Source: Nereocystis luetkeana
Lineage: Eukaryota; Sar; Phaeophyceae; Laminariales; Laminariaceae
Length of the DNA stretch: 64,000 bases
Assembly: GCA_031213475.1 (NCBI GenBank)
Contig: JARUPZ010000003.1
Location: 10,133,963-10,197,962 of the forward strand
Direction of reading: 5' to 3'
A model generated the notes under the pieces. The model did not search any database and was not told where the DNA came from. It saw only the letters and a list, made by a program, of their open reading frames with translations. Below are positions 33,561-44,165 of the stretch, piece by piece (the first letter of the stretch is position 1; every line of letters starts with the position of its first letter). A program made the translations under genes and the position numbers.

Positions 33561-34362
33561 AGTAAGTAATTAGCGACAACACCTTTGTATTAATAATAGA
33601 TACCAGGTGTAAGCAGAGTAACTGTAAGAACCAAAGGAAATACCATGTAACACAGGCAAAGCGAAGCACAGCAGAACTAAAAACGCAAAAAAGGCCCCCT
33701 AATTTTTTTTTTACATGTGCCAGGTACTTTTATTTATAGTACTCGTACATAGAATACGCGCGATCGGCTTATCACAACACGTGTAAAATTCTGTAAAAAT
33801 GGGATGTAGACGGGACGTATTTCGCAGCTTGCAAAATTGAGTATCAACCCGTTCAATCAGCTCTCAGTTGAACTCACAGCCGACGTATCCGGTATAATTT
33901 TATGAAAACAACCTGTGGCAACGGATCTTTAGGTTGGTAGGCTGTTCAGGGATTTTGCTTCCTGTTGGGATCAAGGTGCGGGCGAAGACCCAACCCAACC
34001 CCTCACTAACTACTGTACTGTAAGGCCAAGTATTATGGGAAAATTTTGAGACGTTATTTCTGGCTTTTTCAGCGATCTCCGAAGCCCAAAAATCAGAACC
34101 ATCTATTATGGGACAGGAAATCATCGATATTTTTGATCTCAGTTCCTGGAGGGGGCAAAAATCAGCAAAACCTCTCAGAACTGAGCTCAGTTCTGAGAGG
34201 TTTTGCTGATTTCTGAGAACTGAGATTTTTCGTATTTTGGGTGCTACATCTCACTACTACTGCCAGCCCACCTATCTACCTGCGCACCTGCCACCCGTCA
34301 CCCACCACGCGAAAGCATCAAGCCGACGGCGGGCGGTAACTACGGCGCTTGTGTAAAGAGAG

Positions 34363-34481
34363 ATGGCTTCTCCTTCACATGGAAGCAATATTAGCGGTGG
34401 CAGCAGCAGCTGCAACAGCGGCACCAGCAGTAGCAGAAGCAGCAGCAGCACCGCCAGCAGCAGCAGCAGCAACAGCAGCAC

Positions 34482-34519
<38 letters not shown>

Positions 34520-34875
34520 GCAGCAGCGATGGCGACTCGATGTCGCCGGCGCTAATCCTCCCGTGTTTGGATGCTGAAACCACGCTCGCGGCCGCCGCTG
34601 CCTTCGCAACGTTTGAAGACGACGAGGAGGACGCTGAGACGCCTGCCGTAAAACGCTCGCGACGTGCCAAGCCACGCCCAGACTACAGAAAATCAACTTG
34701 GATGAAGATGCTACAGGCCGAAGCCAAGCTGTTGGACCCCACCTCAGACGAAGCCACGATCAACCAATACTATACAAAACCACTTTTAAAAATCAGAACC
34801 CATAATACACGTTGTATATTTTCACCCACACTTTTCTGTAGCCCGAAAACTCACAAAATAAAAAGACAGAAATAA
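34363..34875 (+). pseudogene. 5' fragment of a Harbinger transposase-like ORF
   Basis: ATG-started frame inside the Harbinger derivative. It opens with a Ser-rich run encoded by an AGC/CAG microsatellite, then an acidic patch FEDDEEDAETPAV, a basic patch KRSRRAKPRP and DYRKSTWMKMLQAEAKLLDP. The last motif resembles the region before the DDE domain of HARBI1-like nucleases, from memory of the family and not checked. After TSDEAT the sequence changes to AT-rich element-end DNA, so that is the likely deletion junction; the final 40 residues are fortuitous. No DDE catalytic residues remain. Confidence 0.55.
34386..34532. repeat. AGC/CAG trinucleotide array in the Harbinger ORF
   Basis: Interrupted AGC units giving poly-Ser in the transposase-like frame and poly-Ala or poly-Gln in others. 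Confidence 0.85.
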
Positions 34876-34909
34876 CGTCTCAAAAATTTCCCATAATACT
34901 TGGCCTAAC

Positions 34910-35264
34910 CCGGTCGCCCCGGTGGTTCAAGTGGTTAACCTCGAATTCTACTTGTTTGAGTCCTGGGTTCGAGCCCTAGGAGGGTCGGACATTGACTTTA
35001 TTTGCAAAAATAAAAAAAGGGATTCAATTGTTGAGAGCGCCTTGCAGCGTGGGTAGGCGCAATTCGATGCGAGTCGACGAGGGAAGAAAAGGCTGAAATC
35101 TTCTCGCGATAAAAATGAAGGCACGTACCGTAGCGGGAAGGGGGGAGAAGAGCCTGCTATGTGACCCCGGATCTGAGTTACGAGTCGGAAGGAGAGAGAG
35201 AAGAAGATGTGCGAAGATAATGAATGGGATGGAAAAAACAAGAAAAAAAAAAAAAAAAAAAAAA
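34910..35264 (+). mobile_element. SINE-A, full length
   Basis: Starts CGGTCGCCCCGGTGGTTC directly beside the TAA flank of the Harbinger derivative and ends in poly-A at 35264. Very similar to the copies at 8639 and 48135. The poly-A is followed by telomere-like CCCAACCCTAACCC. Confidence 0.92.
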
Positions 35265-35551
35265 CCCAACCCTAACCCACCCCAAACCGCAGCCAAAACG
35301 TCCCGAAACTGGCCGTAAATGCGGCTGCGCCGCGTTTTTTTGCATCGAGTGAGGAATTTTCTCAATTTCGAACGACGATTCCGAAGTGCAGACCGCGCTA
35401 CCCTTTTGTAGAAGTAAAAAAACACCCCTTCTAGAGAATTTTACTCACAGAGTGTGAACCCTATCTATGATACTCAACGAAAAGCACCCTCCCTCCAACT
35501 ACGCCGCAGCAGTTTGTGCCACGCGTAGGATTGCCAGGCTCTATCTGTTAA

Positions 35552-35640
35552 CCCTTCTAGAACCGCAGTCCCACTTTGTGGACAAAGCAGACAAATTTCA
35601 AGTAGTTTGCCCCCAAAACGGGACTGCGGTTTTAAAGGGG
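35552..35640. mobile_element. MITE-2 copy
   Basis: TTAA flanks intact (35548-35551, 35641-35644); ends CCCTTCTAGAACCGCAG and CTGCGGTTTTAAAGGGG. Confidence 0.88.
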
Positions 35641-35859
35641 TTAATACGGGTAATACCTACCTGGTGCTATATATTTATCTATTTATACTCGTAGTCGTCA
35701 GGTACCTTGCTGCCCTGTCCGCCGTCTCCGTTCTGCGTTCGTCAGTGCGAAGCTCCCACTATTAATACTGCTGTTGGTGGCCCTCTTTTATCCATCCCAA
35801 GATCACGAGATCACGACCCTGGGCACGAAGAGGCAAAAGTAATCTGTCCACGTTCTGCG

Positions 35860-36145
35860 TGTGTTCTTCACATTTATTCATTAATGTTAATATACCGTTT
35901 TTGCTACGACCCGTCGACAACCAGCACCATTAATAAATTAATACCAGTGTCCTCGCCGATTCTTCAATCCTGGACACAGAGATGCAAGTTCTGCGGTTGC
36001 GAAACTACTCCACAGCTACATGACAAGAGATGCTACTAGTACAGCAGTCTACGGCAGCACCAGTACATTGTTACTATTAATACTGTTACCTGGTATGTAC
36101 CAGGTATGCAGTAAGCAGAGTAGGGAATGCCATGCCATGTCAGCA
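35860..36145 (-). repeat. R5 repeat copy
   Basis: GTGTGTTCTTCACATT, ACCCGTCGACAACCAGCACC, GATTCTTCAATCCTGGA and AATGCCATGCCATGTCA follow the order of the 13327-13690 arm. Extra ATTAATAAATTAATA and TACCTGGTATGTACCAGGTA interrupt it. Confidence 0.75.
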
Positions 36146-36159
36146 ACATCGTATAAACC

Positions 36160-36507
36160 CACCGTCCCCGGTGGCTCAAGCAAGGTCGGCTTGGTATTAT
36201 AGGTGGTCCGCGCGCCTACTCAGACCAATTTCGTGGGTTCGAGTCTCACCGGGTGCATCCTCGTGTACGGCAATGAACGACTTTTTTCTTGCAGTAGACA
36301 TTGATTAGCGGAAAGCGAGAGAGCGTGAGTTATTACTATTAATATTAATATTAGCTACCACATTCGATGAAAATCGACGATCAGCGAGACTGCCGAACCA
36401 TATGCGCGATAAAAAATGAAGGCACGCAACGGGGGGAGAGAAGGGACCGGACGACACCTGTGACCCGGACCACGGCTTGTCCAGAAGATCGCTGAGGCTA
36501 AAATAAT
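36160..36507 (+). mobile_element. SINE-B, tRNA-derived
   Basis: A second SINE family. Head with A-box-like GGTGGCTCAAGCAAGG and B-box GGGTTCGAGTCTC, body with CGATGAAAATCGACGATCAG, GAAGGCACGCAACGGGG and GACACCTGTGACC, ending near GATCGCTGAGGCTAAAAT. TATTAATATTAATATTA sits inside the body (about 36337-36353). Confidence 0.8.
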
Positions 36508-36511
36508 CTAT

Positions 36512-36615
36512 TTACGGGGGACCATAGTAAATAGGACCAAATATTGTTTTAAAAAATAGATAAAAATCTAGGTTTTTGTCTCCCCGTAGGTCCTATTTAC
36601 TATGGCCCCCAGTAA
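36512..36615 (-). mobile_element. MITE-1 copy at the end of a SINE-B
   Basis: TTACGGGGGACCATAGT ... CTATGGCCCCCAGTAA, inserted at the 3' end of the SINE-B copy at 36160-36507. The AAATAGG arm variant is matched by CCTATTTA on the other side. Confidence 0.88.
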
Positions 36616-37424
36616 TACGAGTGCGTACGATACTGGTATTAGTTCAAGGGTCAGGGCTGTTTTTTAGGTTTATTTCAGTATTTTCACGAAATTTCGGTAT
36701 TTGTCGGTTTTTTCCTTCAGGAAAATACCGAAATTTCGGGAAAATACTGAAACCAACCGAGAAACACTCCTGACTCTAAAAGCCGGAAAGTGCAAGTGAT
36801 GATGAAAAAAACAAGAAAAAAACGACAGCTTTGGATCTGGTACAGCATTAGGTCGGGAAACAAACCGATCGGGAGAACTCACAGCTTACTACGTCGTACG
36901 CACGTACCAGTATTTTTTTCATTTTTTTTTTTATTTCGTACGTACCAGATACGTGTAAATGAAAACCTAAGAACGAATTGAAACTTGGTCGGTGCGCCAC
37001 TATAATATTAATAGTATGATACGACAGGTGCGCGTTGTCTAGCGATATAGTTAGCAGTACGTCGACACGTAAAACACGTACGAGTACCGTACGAACCAGG
37101 TACTACTGATGCTTGTTGCGTACTGTCCGTTATGTATGTGCGGCACGGATGCTCCCAGTACCTGGAAGTAAAAAGTAAAGTATTTCCAAGATAAAACACT
37201 GCGTGTACTTCCTTTGCGTACTAGCAGTATTTGGGCTTTATTTTATGTTTAGGGGTATGATGCGAATGCTCGGAGTATATGCCGATGCTGGTATGAAGTA
37301 AACTTGGACCATCTGTGCACCGCCGTTTCGATAATTTCATCCCCATTTTATTTCTGAAAACAGAAAGCACGCACGGATGGTTGATGGTTCCACGAGTGGG
37401 AGTTGGAGGAAAATTGCTTTCGGG

Positions 37425-37880
37425 GGGGGGGGGACAACCGGAGTACTTGGAGTACTGGCAGTATTTCGGGAGTACTTGGAGTACTGGCAGTATTTCGGAA
37501 GTACATACTGCGAGTGCTGGCAGTATTTACGGGTCCATTACCAAGCACTACTCGTACTCTGAGCACTCCGAGTATTTCCGATGTTTGCTCTGAGGGTACC
37601 GCTTGTCACTCGGAGTTCTGTGCCTCTCACGCTCCCAGTACTCGCAGTATTTGGACCGCCGGTATTGCAATACTCCCAGTACTCGCAGTATTTGGGCCGC
37701 CGGTATTGCAATACTCCCAAGTACTCGCAGTATTTGGGCCGCCGGTATTGGCAATACTCCCAGTACATACTCGCAGTATTTTGGCCGGCAGTCTAATACT
37801 GCAATACTCTCAGTACATACTCGGAGTACGAAATGTGCTCGATACTCCGAATGCTCGGCGTATGCTCCGAGTACGTATGA
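37425..37880 (+). repeat. Minisatellites rich in AGTACT
   Basis: Two related arrays: GAGTACTTGGAGTACTGGCA (29-bp spacing, 37440-37530) and ACTCGCAGTATTTGGGCCGC with GGTATTGCAATACTCCC (about 42-44-bp spacing, 37630-37800). Confidence 0.75.
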
Positions 37881-38088
37881 ATTATGCTCGGGGAGTATTT
37901 GTTCACCCCTGTCCGTGAACGTGAGATATTTTCTGGTGTCAATGTGAATACCGAAACAGTCATAATATTTTCGGCCGTCCTGAGAAGCGGCGCACTTGGA
38001 AGAGCGAAAAGGCACCTCCATGCTGGAAGGTGTCCCTGGTAGGTACCTGTTTTGGTAGACTATGTCGCACGTTACACAGCAGTATTAA

Positions 38089-38177
38089 CCCCTTTAGAAC
38101 CGCAGTCCCGTTATGGGGGCAAACTGCTTGAAATTTGAGTAGTTTGTCCCCAAAACGGGACTGCGGTTCTAAAAGGG
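38089..38177. mobile_element. MITE-2 copy
   Basis: TTAA at 38085-38088 and 38178-38181; ends CCCCTTTAGAACCGCAG and CTGCGGTTCTAAAAGGG. A second, older copy follows within 25 bases. Confidence 0.9.
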
Positions 38178-38201
38178 TTAATAGATGCAGCCAGTAGCTA
38201 T

Positions 38202-38293
38202 TGATTCCTTCAGAACTGCAGTCCCGATTTGGGGACGAACCCCACTAACTTCAAGTGGTTTGCACCCAAAACGGGACTGCGGTGCTAAAAGGC
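38202..38293. mobile_element. MITE-2 copy, older, next to another
   Basis: CTTCAGAACTGCAGTCCCG ... GGGACTGCGGTGCTAAAAGG; TTAA flanks no longer recognisable. Confidence 0.8.
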
Positions 38294-38761
38294 ATACCAG
38301 GTATGTATATCATGCATACCTGGTTTTGCATGTATTTTCGAGAGGCGTTTCGTATCTCTGAGTGCGATTGTATTCCTCCGACGTACCACACTGTACTTTT
38401 CTCTTTTGTTTGTTTCCTTCCGATTTTTTCTTCTTTTTTTCTTCGTTTTCACGTGTTTTCATCAGGAATAACAACGTTTTTTCCACGTCACATGATCCAG
38501 AAATATTTCGGTAATACACTAACTGTCGATAAAAGACTCTTTCAAAATTGTACGTATGAAATTTCAAGTTTCAGAATTGTCTGCAATTGCCAGAAATAAA
38601 TACGGAACTCCCGGATTTTTTCTGAAGTTATCAGAACTTAGCGTCAAGAATTTTTGGAAATTCTACAAGCAGTGCTTCGTTTTTTTGTGGAAAAACTTTT
38701 TTTCATCCGTCGTCCACAGAGAGCTGTGTATATGAAGCACAAAATACCTGGCATTATATGA

Positions 38762-39110
38762 TTTTTCATTTTATTTTTTTTGCTCATCCCATTTATTATC
38801 TTCGCACATCTCTTTCTCTCCCTCCTTCCAACTCGTAACTCAGATCCGGGCAACATAGCAGGCTCTTCTACCCCCTTCCCGCAACGGTACGTGCCTTCAT
38901 TTTTATCTCGAGAATATTTCAGCCTTTTTCTTCCCTCTTCGACTCGCATCGAAGTGTGCCTACCCACGCTGCAAGGCGCTCTCAACAATTGACTCCTTTT
39001 TTATTTTTATTTTTGCAAATAAAGTCAAATGTCCGACCCACCTGGGGCTCGAACCCAGGACTCAAACACAAGTAGAATTTGAGGTTAACCACTTGAACCA
39101 CCGGGGCGAT
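38762..39110 (-). mobile_element. SINE-A, reverse
   Basis: Poly-T end at 38762-38781, body with GATCCGGGCAACATAGCAGG, head ending CCACCGGGGCGAT. Complete except for a few bases. Confidence 0.9.
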
Positions 39111-39284
39111 ACTCGTATTTAAATGCTACATGTATACGATTATTAAAATAGCTCGTCTTTGAGTCGATGCTATCCTCGTCTTCGAGTCGATGAAGTCGTG
39201 GAAAAGTCGTAGAGCGGTGGTTCCTTTGCAGCCGTCGTAGCAGGTACCCACCAGGTATGTATGGTATCTGACGTGTGTATTTCT

Positions 39285-39590
39285 ATATATTTATCCCGTC
39301 GAACTTCCGGCAAACCCAGAGTTCGTGCTGACCGTTCTTCCAAGTCCTGTGGTCACGAAACTGCTACCGGTACAGACAAGAGTAGAGATACTATTACGGG
39401 GGACCATAGTTAATAGGACCAAATATTATTAGTAAAAATGGCTAAATATATTGGTTTTCAAGTATACCATAGGTCCTATTAACTACTATGGCTATGGTCC
39501 CCCGTAATAGAGAGTGCCAGGCACCTGGTTTGCATGCAGCGTACAGGGAGTAGACGATGCAATGCCGTGTCACCGTCCGTACCTACGAGG
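39285..39590 (-). repeat. R5 repeat copy carrying MITE-1
   Basis: CCCGTCGAACTTCCGGC, GACCGTTCTTCCAAGTCCTG and GATGCAATGCCGTGTCACCG are diverged R5 blocks on both sides of the MITE-1 at 39394-39507. Confidence 0.65.
39394..39507 (-). mobile_element. MITE-1 copy inside an R5 repeat
   Basis: Complete TIRs with TA flanks; a small duplication (CTATGGCTATGG) lengthens the right arm. R5 sequence continues on both sides, so this insertion is younger than the R5 copy. Confidence 0.9.
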
Positions 39591-39598
39591 AATATTTT

Positions 39599-39688
39599 AG
39601 CCTTTTAGGACCGCATTCCCGTTTTGGGGACGAACCGCTAAGAATTTGAGTGGTTTGTCCCCAAAACGGGACTGCGGTTCTAAAAGGG
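39599..39688. mobile_element. MITE-2 copy
   Basis: CCCTTTTAGGACCGC-like left end, right end CTGCGGTTCTAAAAGGG followed by TTAA at 39689-39692; the left TTAA has become TTTA. Confidence 0.85.
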
Positions 39689-40079
39689 TTAATAGTATTA
39701 ATACGTACCTGGTACCAGGTAGGTACTTTTTTATTTTTATTTTTTACATCCCTTTCTTTTTCTCCGTCGGTTTTCTCAGTTCTCTTGCTCCCTCCCTTTT
39801 ATAGATATCAGTCAGTCGCAACTCCGATCCGGGAATACACATTAGTAGTAGACTCCACTCCCCTCCCCCCGTCCCCCTCCCTCCTCTACATAGACACGCC
39901 CACTCCTTGGACTTTGCGACGTCAGTCTTTTTCTTCCTCACATCCGGACTGTATTTCCTGCATGACGCCATATAAAACCCTATTAATAGTACGCGCGATG
40001 GAAGGATGCAAATGTGAATTTCGACGAAACCCTCGATCTCAGATCTGTTGTGTTTTTTAGCTTTATTAATATTGCATAT

Positions 40080-40665
40080 ATGTTGGGTTGGTGTCGGTTG
40101 GCATAGGCTGGCGTCTTTTGGCAACAAATATAATACTGTAAAACACGCCGCTCACTTCGGGGGCTACTGTAGACAACCAGGGTACCGTTTTAACAATATA
40201 CCAGGGTATATATTTTGTTTTTTGGCGGTCGGGCACACCTGGCGATCGAGTTATAAAATCATTTGTGCGGAGTGCAGAATCTTTGCTCCCCCCCAAGAGG
40301 GATGATCGTATCACGTAGCGTTTATAGTAAGGCACCCACAAGGCGGTTACATAGTACCCCCAATGCTGTGTCTGGAATTGGCCACACCCGAAAATATATC
40401 AACTAATTCACGCTGTCATCCATCCATACGCAAGAAAATCCGCGTCACAGGCAGCTCTCAGCAGGATGCAAGCTCGCCCTTCATGCGACTCGCCGGACAC
40501 CTCACGGCGCTTCGCGCTTGGTGTAAGCAAGGTCGGCGAAGACCCGACATGCTCCGTCCCGGCATTGTATATATGGTAGGGGTGCGAGGGTCTGTGGCCA
40601 TACGACTACGGCCATGCGTGATATCGAGTACATCGATGCTTGACCTCGAGCACACCTCCCTCGCT
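40080..40665 (-). repeat. R3 repeat, reverse
   Basis: Begins TGGGTTGGTGTCGGTTGGC, contains ACCTCACGGCGCTTCGCGC and ACCCGACATGCTCCGTCCCG, and ends CGTGATATCGAGTAC. Confidence 0.8.
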
Positions 40666-41639
40666 GCCACGGCGTGCCGCCTTGCATTTTTTTTTCTTGT
40701 ATCTGGATACGACGAGCATTGACATACACACGCCATACGACGAGAAAACTATTTAAATATGCTCGTGCATACTGGTATATGGTATGTACGTACCATCAGT
40801 TTTTTTTTCTTTCTTCCAGGCCTCGAAAAATGCAAGTCCCCACGACGAGGGAGGACGTTTCTCGTGTGCAAAAGTTGACTTGCAAAAAAAAACGCCTACG
40901 CACACACCGGCACCTGGTACCTGGGACGTATGTAGCAGGTACATGTACGAAGCGTGTGTATCAGCCACAACGAGCGTGTGTATGTTTCTGTATGCACTAC
41001 GTACGATATTCGACGCGGATCAGCGAACGAGGGAAGGAGACGCTGAACTCTTCCCGCGATTCAAGTGAAGGCGTGCACCCTGAGTGGGGAGCGAGGGAGG
41101 GACGGGGGAGGGGGAGAGGGGCTCCCTGCTGTGGGACCCCGGATCTTGGGGGAATAGGCGCCCCCGTGGGAGTGATGTTTCAGGGATATGTATGCTGACT
41201 ACTGTATGTACCAAATTGACGTTTTTTCGACTTTGGACATTTGGACCTCTTCCGGCCGCGGGTGTTTTCGGCCACGGGGCACGCTGGGGGCCCGCGTGTA
41301 CACACGTCTCAAATTTGGGCGCCGGCCGAGGGTCCATCGCCCGCACTCTCGGGGTTCAAATGTCGCGAAATCTGGCAAGTACAATCGCGGGGAGGCGGTC
41401 CGTCCGTCAAGCCGCGGCCGAGCGGGGAAATGGGAACCCACACGAAAACGAAGACCGCGGCAGGGTTACCATAAATCTCCACTAACTTGCGTGTAACCGC
41501 TCGCACCTCGCCTGGTCGCCTGGTCACCGTGCACCCTCGAGCGTGACCGCCTGGCAACCTCGCGCCTCGGCTCTCTTCACGTGCAACGGCAGTCACGCTT
41601 CGAGCTCGTTTCTTCGTTCCTCGGCGTGTTTGTGTGTGT

Positions 41640-41903
41640 ACGGCTCACGGGTATGTATTCGAGGACGACAAGTGGACCCCCCCCCTCGCAAACAGAGGTC
41701 CAATTGATTTCGCTTCCGGGTTCTATCATGGGTTCGTTTACCGCAGGTTTTATCTGTTTGGTCTGGGAAGTTTCATGCCTGGTTCAGTTTGCCACCTCGA
41801 TCGAGCCACATCGCATACGAATCTGGGCCATCACAGCAGGAGCAGCAGCTCACCCAGGCAGCGGCAACAGCAGCTCATCCCGCAAGAACAATTTCCCTTT
41901 TGA
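41640..41903 (+). CDS. ORF of uncertain status
   Basis: A frame reads GYVFEDDKWTPPLANRGPID, then FASGFYHGFVYRRFYLFGLG and FMPGSVCHLDRATSHTNLGH, and ends in a Gln/Ser-rich segment before TGA. An overlapping frame is also open. It could be a remnant of a transposon gene or an exon; no motif decides. Confidence 0.2.
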   Translation, partial: TAHGYVFEDDKWTPPLANRGPIDFASGFYHGFVYRRFYLFGLGSFMPGSVCHLDRATSHTNLGHHSRSSSSPRQRQQQLIPQEQFPF

Positions 41904-42164
41904 ATTCCTAAAGCATCCGCAAAGAATAAATATACTGTAGCCTAAACAGCAGCAGCAGCAGCAGCAGCAGCAGCGAAACTCTCATACGCTCATTTGCGCT
42001 GGAGGAACACCTGCTGTGTCGTGTGTTCCCCCTTGTCAACTCCCGACGCCCCCCGGGATTTCAAGCCAACAACATTCCGAAGGGGAAGCTTGTATACATA
42101 CTGATGTATGCATCATGCGACATGGTGATATTATAGGCGTGATTTCAAGCGTCCAACCACGACT

Positions 42165-42718
42165 ACGGGGGGGGGGGGGGCGGAGGTGTACTCGATAGGG
42201 GAGATGTACTCGATCTCATGCATGGCCGTAGTCGTATGACCATAGACCCTCGCATCCCTACAATGCCGGGACGGAGCATGCCGGGTTTTCACCGACCAGG
42301 CAAACATTGCTTGCACCAAGCGCGAAGCGCCGTGAGGTGTCTGGCGAGTCGCATGAAGGGTGAGCTGCATCCTCTACTAAAACCCGCTTTTGAGGCGGAC
42401 TTGCATATGGACGACAGCTTCAATGAGTTGAATTTAATTTCCGGTGTAGGCATTTCCAGAGACAGCAATGGGAGTACTATGTAACTGCCTCTTGGGTGCC
42501 TTACCTTGAACACTACGTGATGCGATCATTCCCAATTGTGCGAAGCAAAGGTTCTTTACCTCGCACAAACGATCTAACTCGACAACCGGCTGTGGGTGAC
42601 CCCCCCCCAAAAAAAAAAAAAAAAAACGGTACCCTGGTTGTCTAGCTCACGTAGTGAGCGGCATGTTTTACAGTGCCGTTGCCAACCGACGCCAACCCAT
42701 CCTATATAAAATAGGGGG
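42165..42718 (+). repeat. R3 repeat, best-preserved copy
   Basis: About 555 bp from the G run before TGTACTCGATAGGGGAG to CAACCCATCCTATATAAAAT. I used it as the reference for the family. No coding frame and no clear TIRs; the left end is always a G run and the right end is TATATAAAA-like. Confidence 0.85.
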
Positions 42719-43146
42719 GGGGGGGTTTAAGGCCCATCCCCGTATTTTAGGCCTTGCGTTTCGAACTTTCCTGGTGCATCCCCGTCGTCCTCTCCAGCAG
42801 ACCAGCCAGCTCCCACAGATCAGCGTGCAACGGCGGCGAAGCCCTCCAGCAGCGTCTCTCGTGGTGGATAAAACCCGACCCTGTAGATTCACATGGAACG
42901 AACAAGCGCACAAACTATCGCGTCAACCCCCCGTCGCGGCAGCTCTCACGGCCCTATACCGGCAACTAGCCCTGTAACCCTGGCCCCAGCCGTAACCCTA
43001 ACCTTAGCTCCGACCCGAAATGCAAGGCCTGGAATCCGGGGATAGATTTTCGTTCTTCCCGCAGTCGTGATGTGCATCTCGTCGATATGAGTACGAGTAG
43101 TCGTCGTTCTGGGTTTCTAGACTACGGTGGTCATGAGCGGCTGTTA

Positions 43147-43251
43147 TTACGGGGGACCATAGTTAACAGGACCTATGGCACACATAAAAACCTGTATGTT
43201 TGACCATTTTTACTAACAATATTTGGTCCTGTTAACTATGGCCCCCCGTAA
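43147..43251 (+). mobile_element. MITE-1 copy
   Basis: TTACGGGGGACCATAGT ... CTATGGCCCCCCGTAA with matching GTTAACAGG / CCTGTTAAC arms and TA flanks. Very close to the copy at 2534. Confidence 0.9.
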
Positions 43252-43454
43252 TAGTAGTTTCCCCACGGCTAATAGCATTTTGCCTCAAGGCCTTTAATGA
43301 TGGGTACTGCTCTTGTTCGGCAGAGAGGGCGGTAGCGGGTAGCGGGTAGCGAAGTGCGCCTGTCAACTGACTCAGGCACACGAGTCAAGCCACGAAACGC
43401 GCCAGTCGTGGAACGCAAGACGCAGAACTCCGTGAGTTACCGCCCTCGTGTATC

Positions 43455-43530
43455 GGCAGTACCTAGCCGACTACGAGTAATGTCTAGTATCGGAAGTACC
43501 TAGCCGACTACGAGTAATGTCTAGGTAGTC
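43455..43530 (+). repeat. 38-bp tandem duplication
   Basis: AGTACCTAGCCGACTACGAG occurs at about 43460 and 43495, each followed by TAATGTCTAG. Confidence 0.8.
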
Positions 43531-43964
43531 GGCAACTTTTCGATCGGCCAATTTGCAGCCAATTCGCTGCCCTTTCGCAGTGATTGGACGTGCGTAGCCA
43601 TCTCGAGTGCTGTGGGTTCTGGCTGGACTCTACTCCGGCTATTATCAGTGAGCGACTGGGGCCTTTTTTTTCTCTGAAGTTACGTGTTTATTCTGCGCAG
43701 TATACCAGGCAGTTTGTGGACGTGCATTTTTTTAATTTACAGGCGAAAGAGTGTATTATGTACACGACCGAACGACCGTCCATTGCATCAAACAAGCCTT
43801 TCTATGAAATGAGGAAACCTACCAGTAAGTCGTTGGACAGTTGCCGCCGCTGCAAATAAACTGACTGTATCGTATACGCACCTGGCCAAGTGAGAACTAT
43901 TCCGCAAGTTTTCATTGTTGGTCAGCCAACAAAGCCCTGTCTCATTGATGATGTAGTTCTACTG

Positions 43965-44165
43965 GTGTATCACACGGGTGATGGTATAAAACTGCTGCTG
44001 TATCACGCGGGTGATAAGATAGCGCCTTGTCACACAGGTGATAATACGACACCGCCGTATCACACGGGTGATAACGTGACACACCGTATTGACACGGGTG
44101 ATAGCGCAACACCGCCGTATCACACGGGTGATGTAAGATAACACACCGTACCACACGGGTGGTAG
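43965..44165 (+). repeat. Hairpin minisatellite, unit about 25-30 bp
   Basis: About seven units of GTATCACACGGGTGATAAYA. Each contains TATCAC-ACGG-GTGATA, whose 6-bp arms pair. Same unit as at 55919-56413. Confidence 0.85.

Larger units (their letters stand above)
34024..34905 (+). mobile_element. Internally deleted PIF/Harbinger-type DNA transposon
   Basis: The ends are inverted repeats of 39 bp with one mismatch, starting GGCCAAGTATTATGGGA, and the element is flanked on both sides by TAA (34021-34023 and 34906-34908). A 3-bp TWA target duplication and GGC-starting TIRs are the signature of the PIF/Harbinger superfamily. Inside are a 54-bp perfect palindrome (34159-34212) and the 5' part of a protein-coding frame starting at 34363. 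At 882 bp it is too short for a complete transposase, so it must be a non-autonomous deletion derivative. A SINE begins two bases after the right TAA. Confidence 0.85.

Noticed and set aside
34015-34070. Unrelated short inverted repeat
   Set aside because: First read as a chance match; the second half at 34866-34905 and the TAA flanks show it is the end of the Harbinger derivative, so it is listed there.
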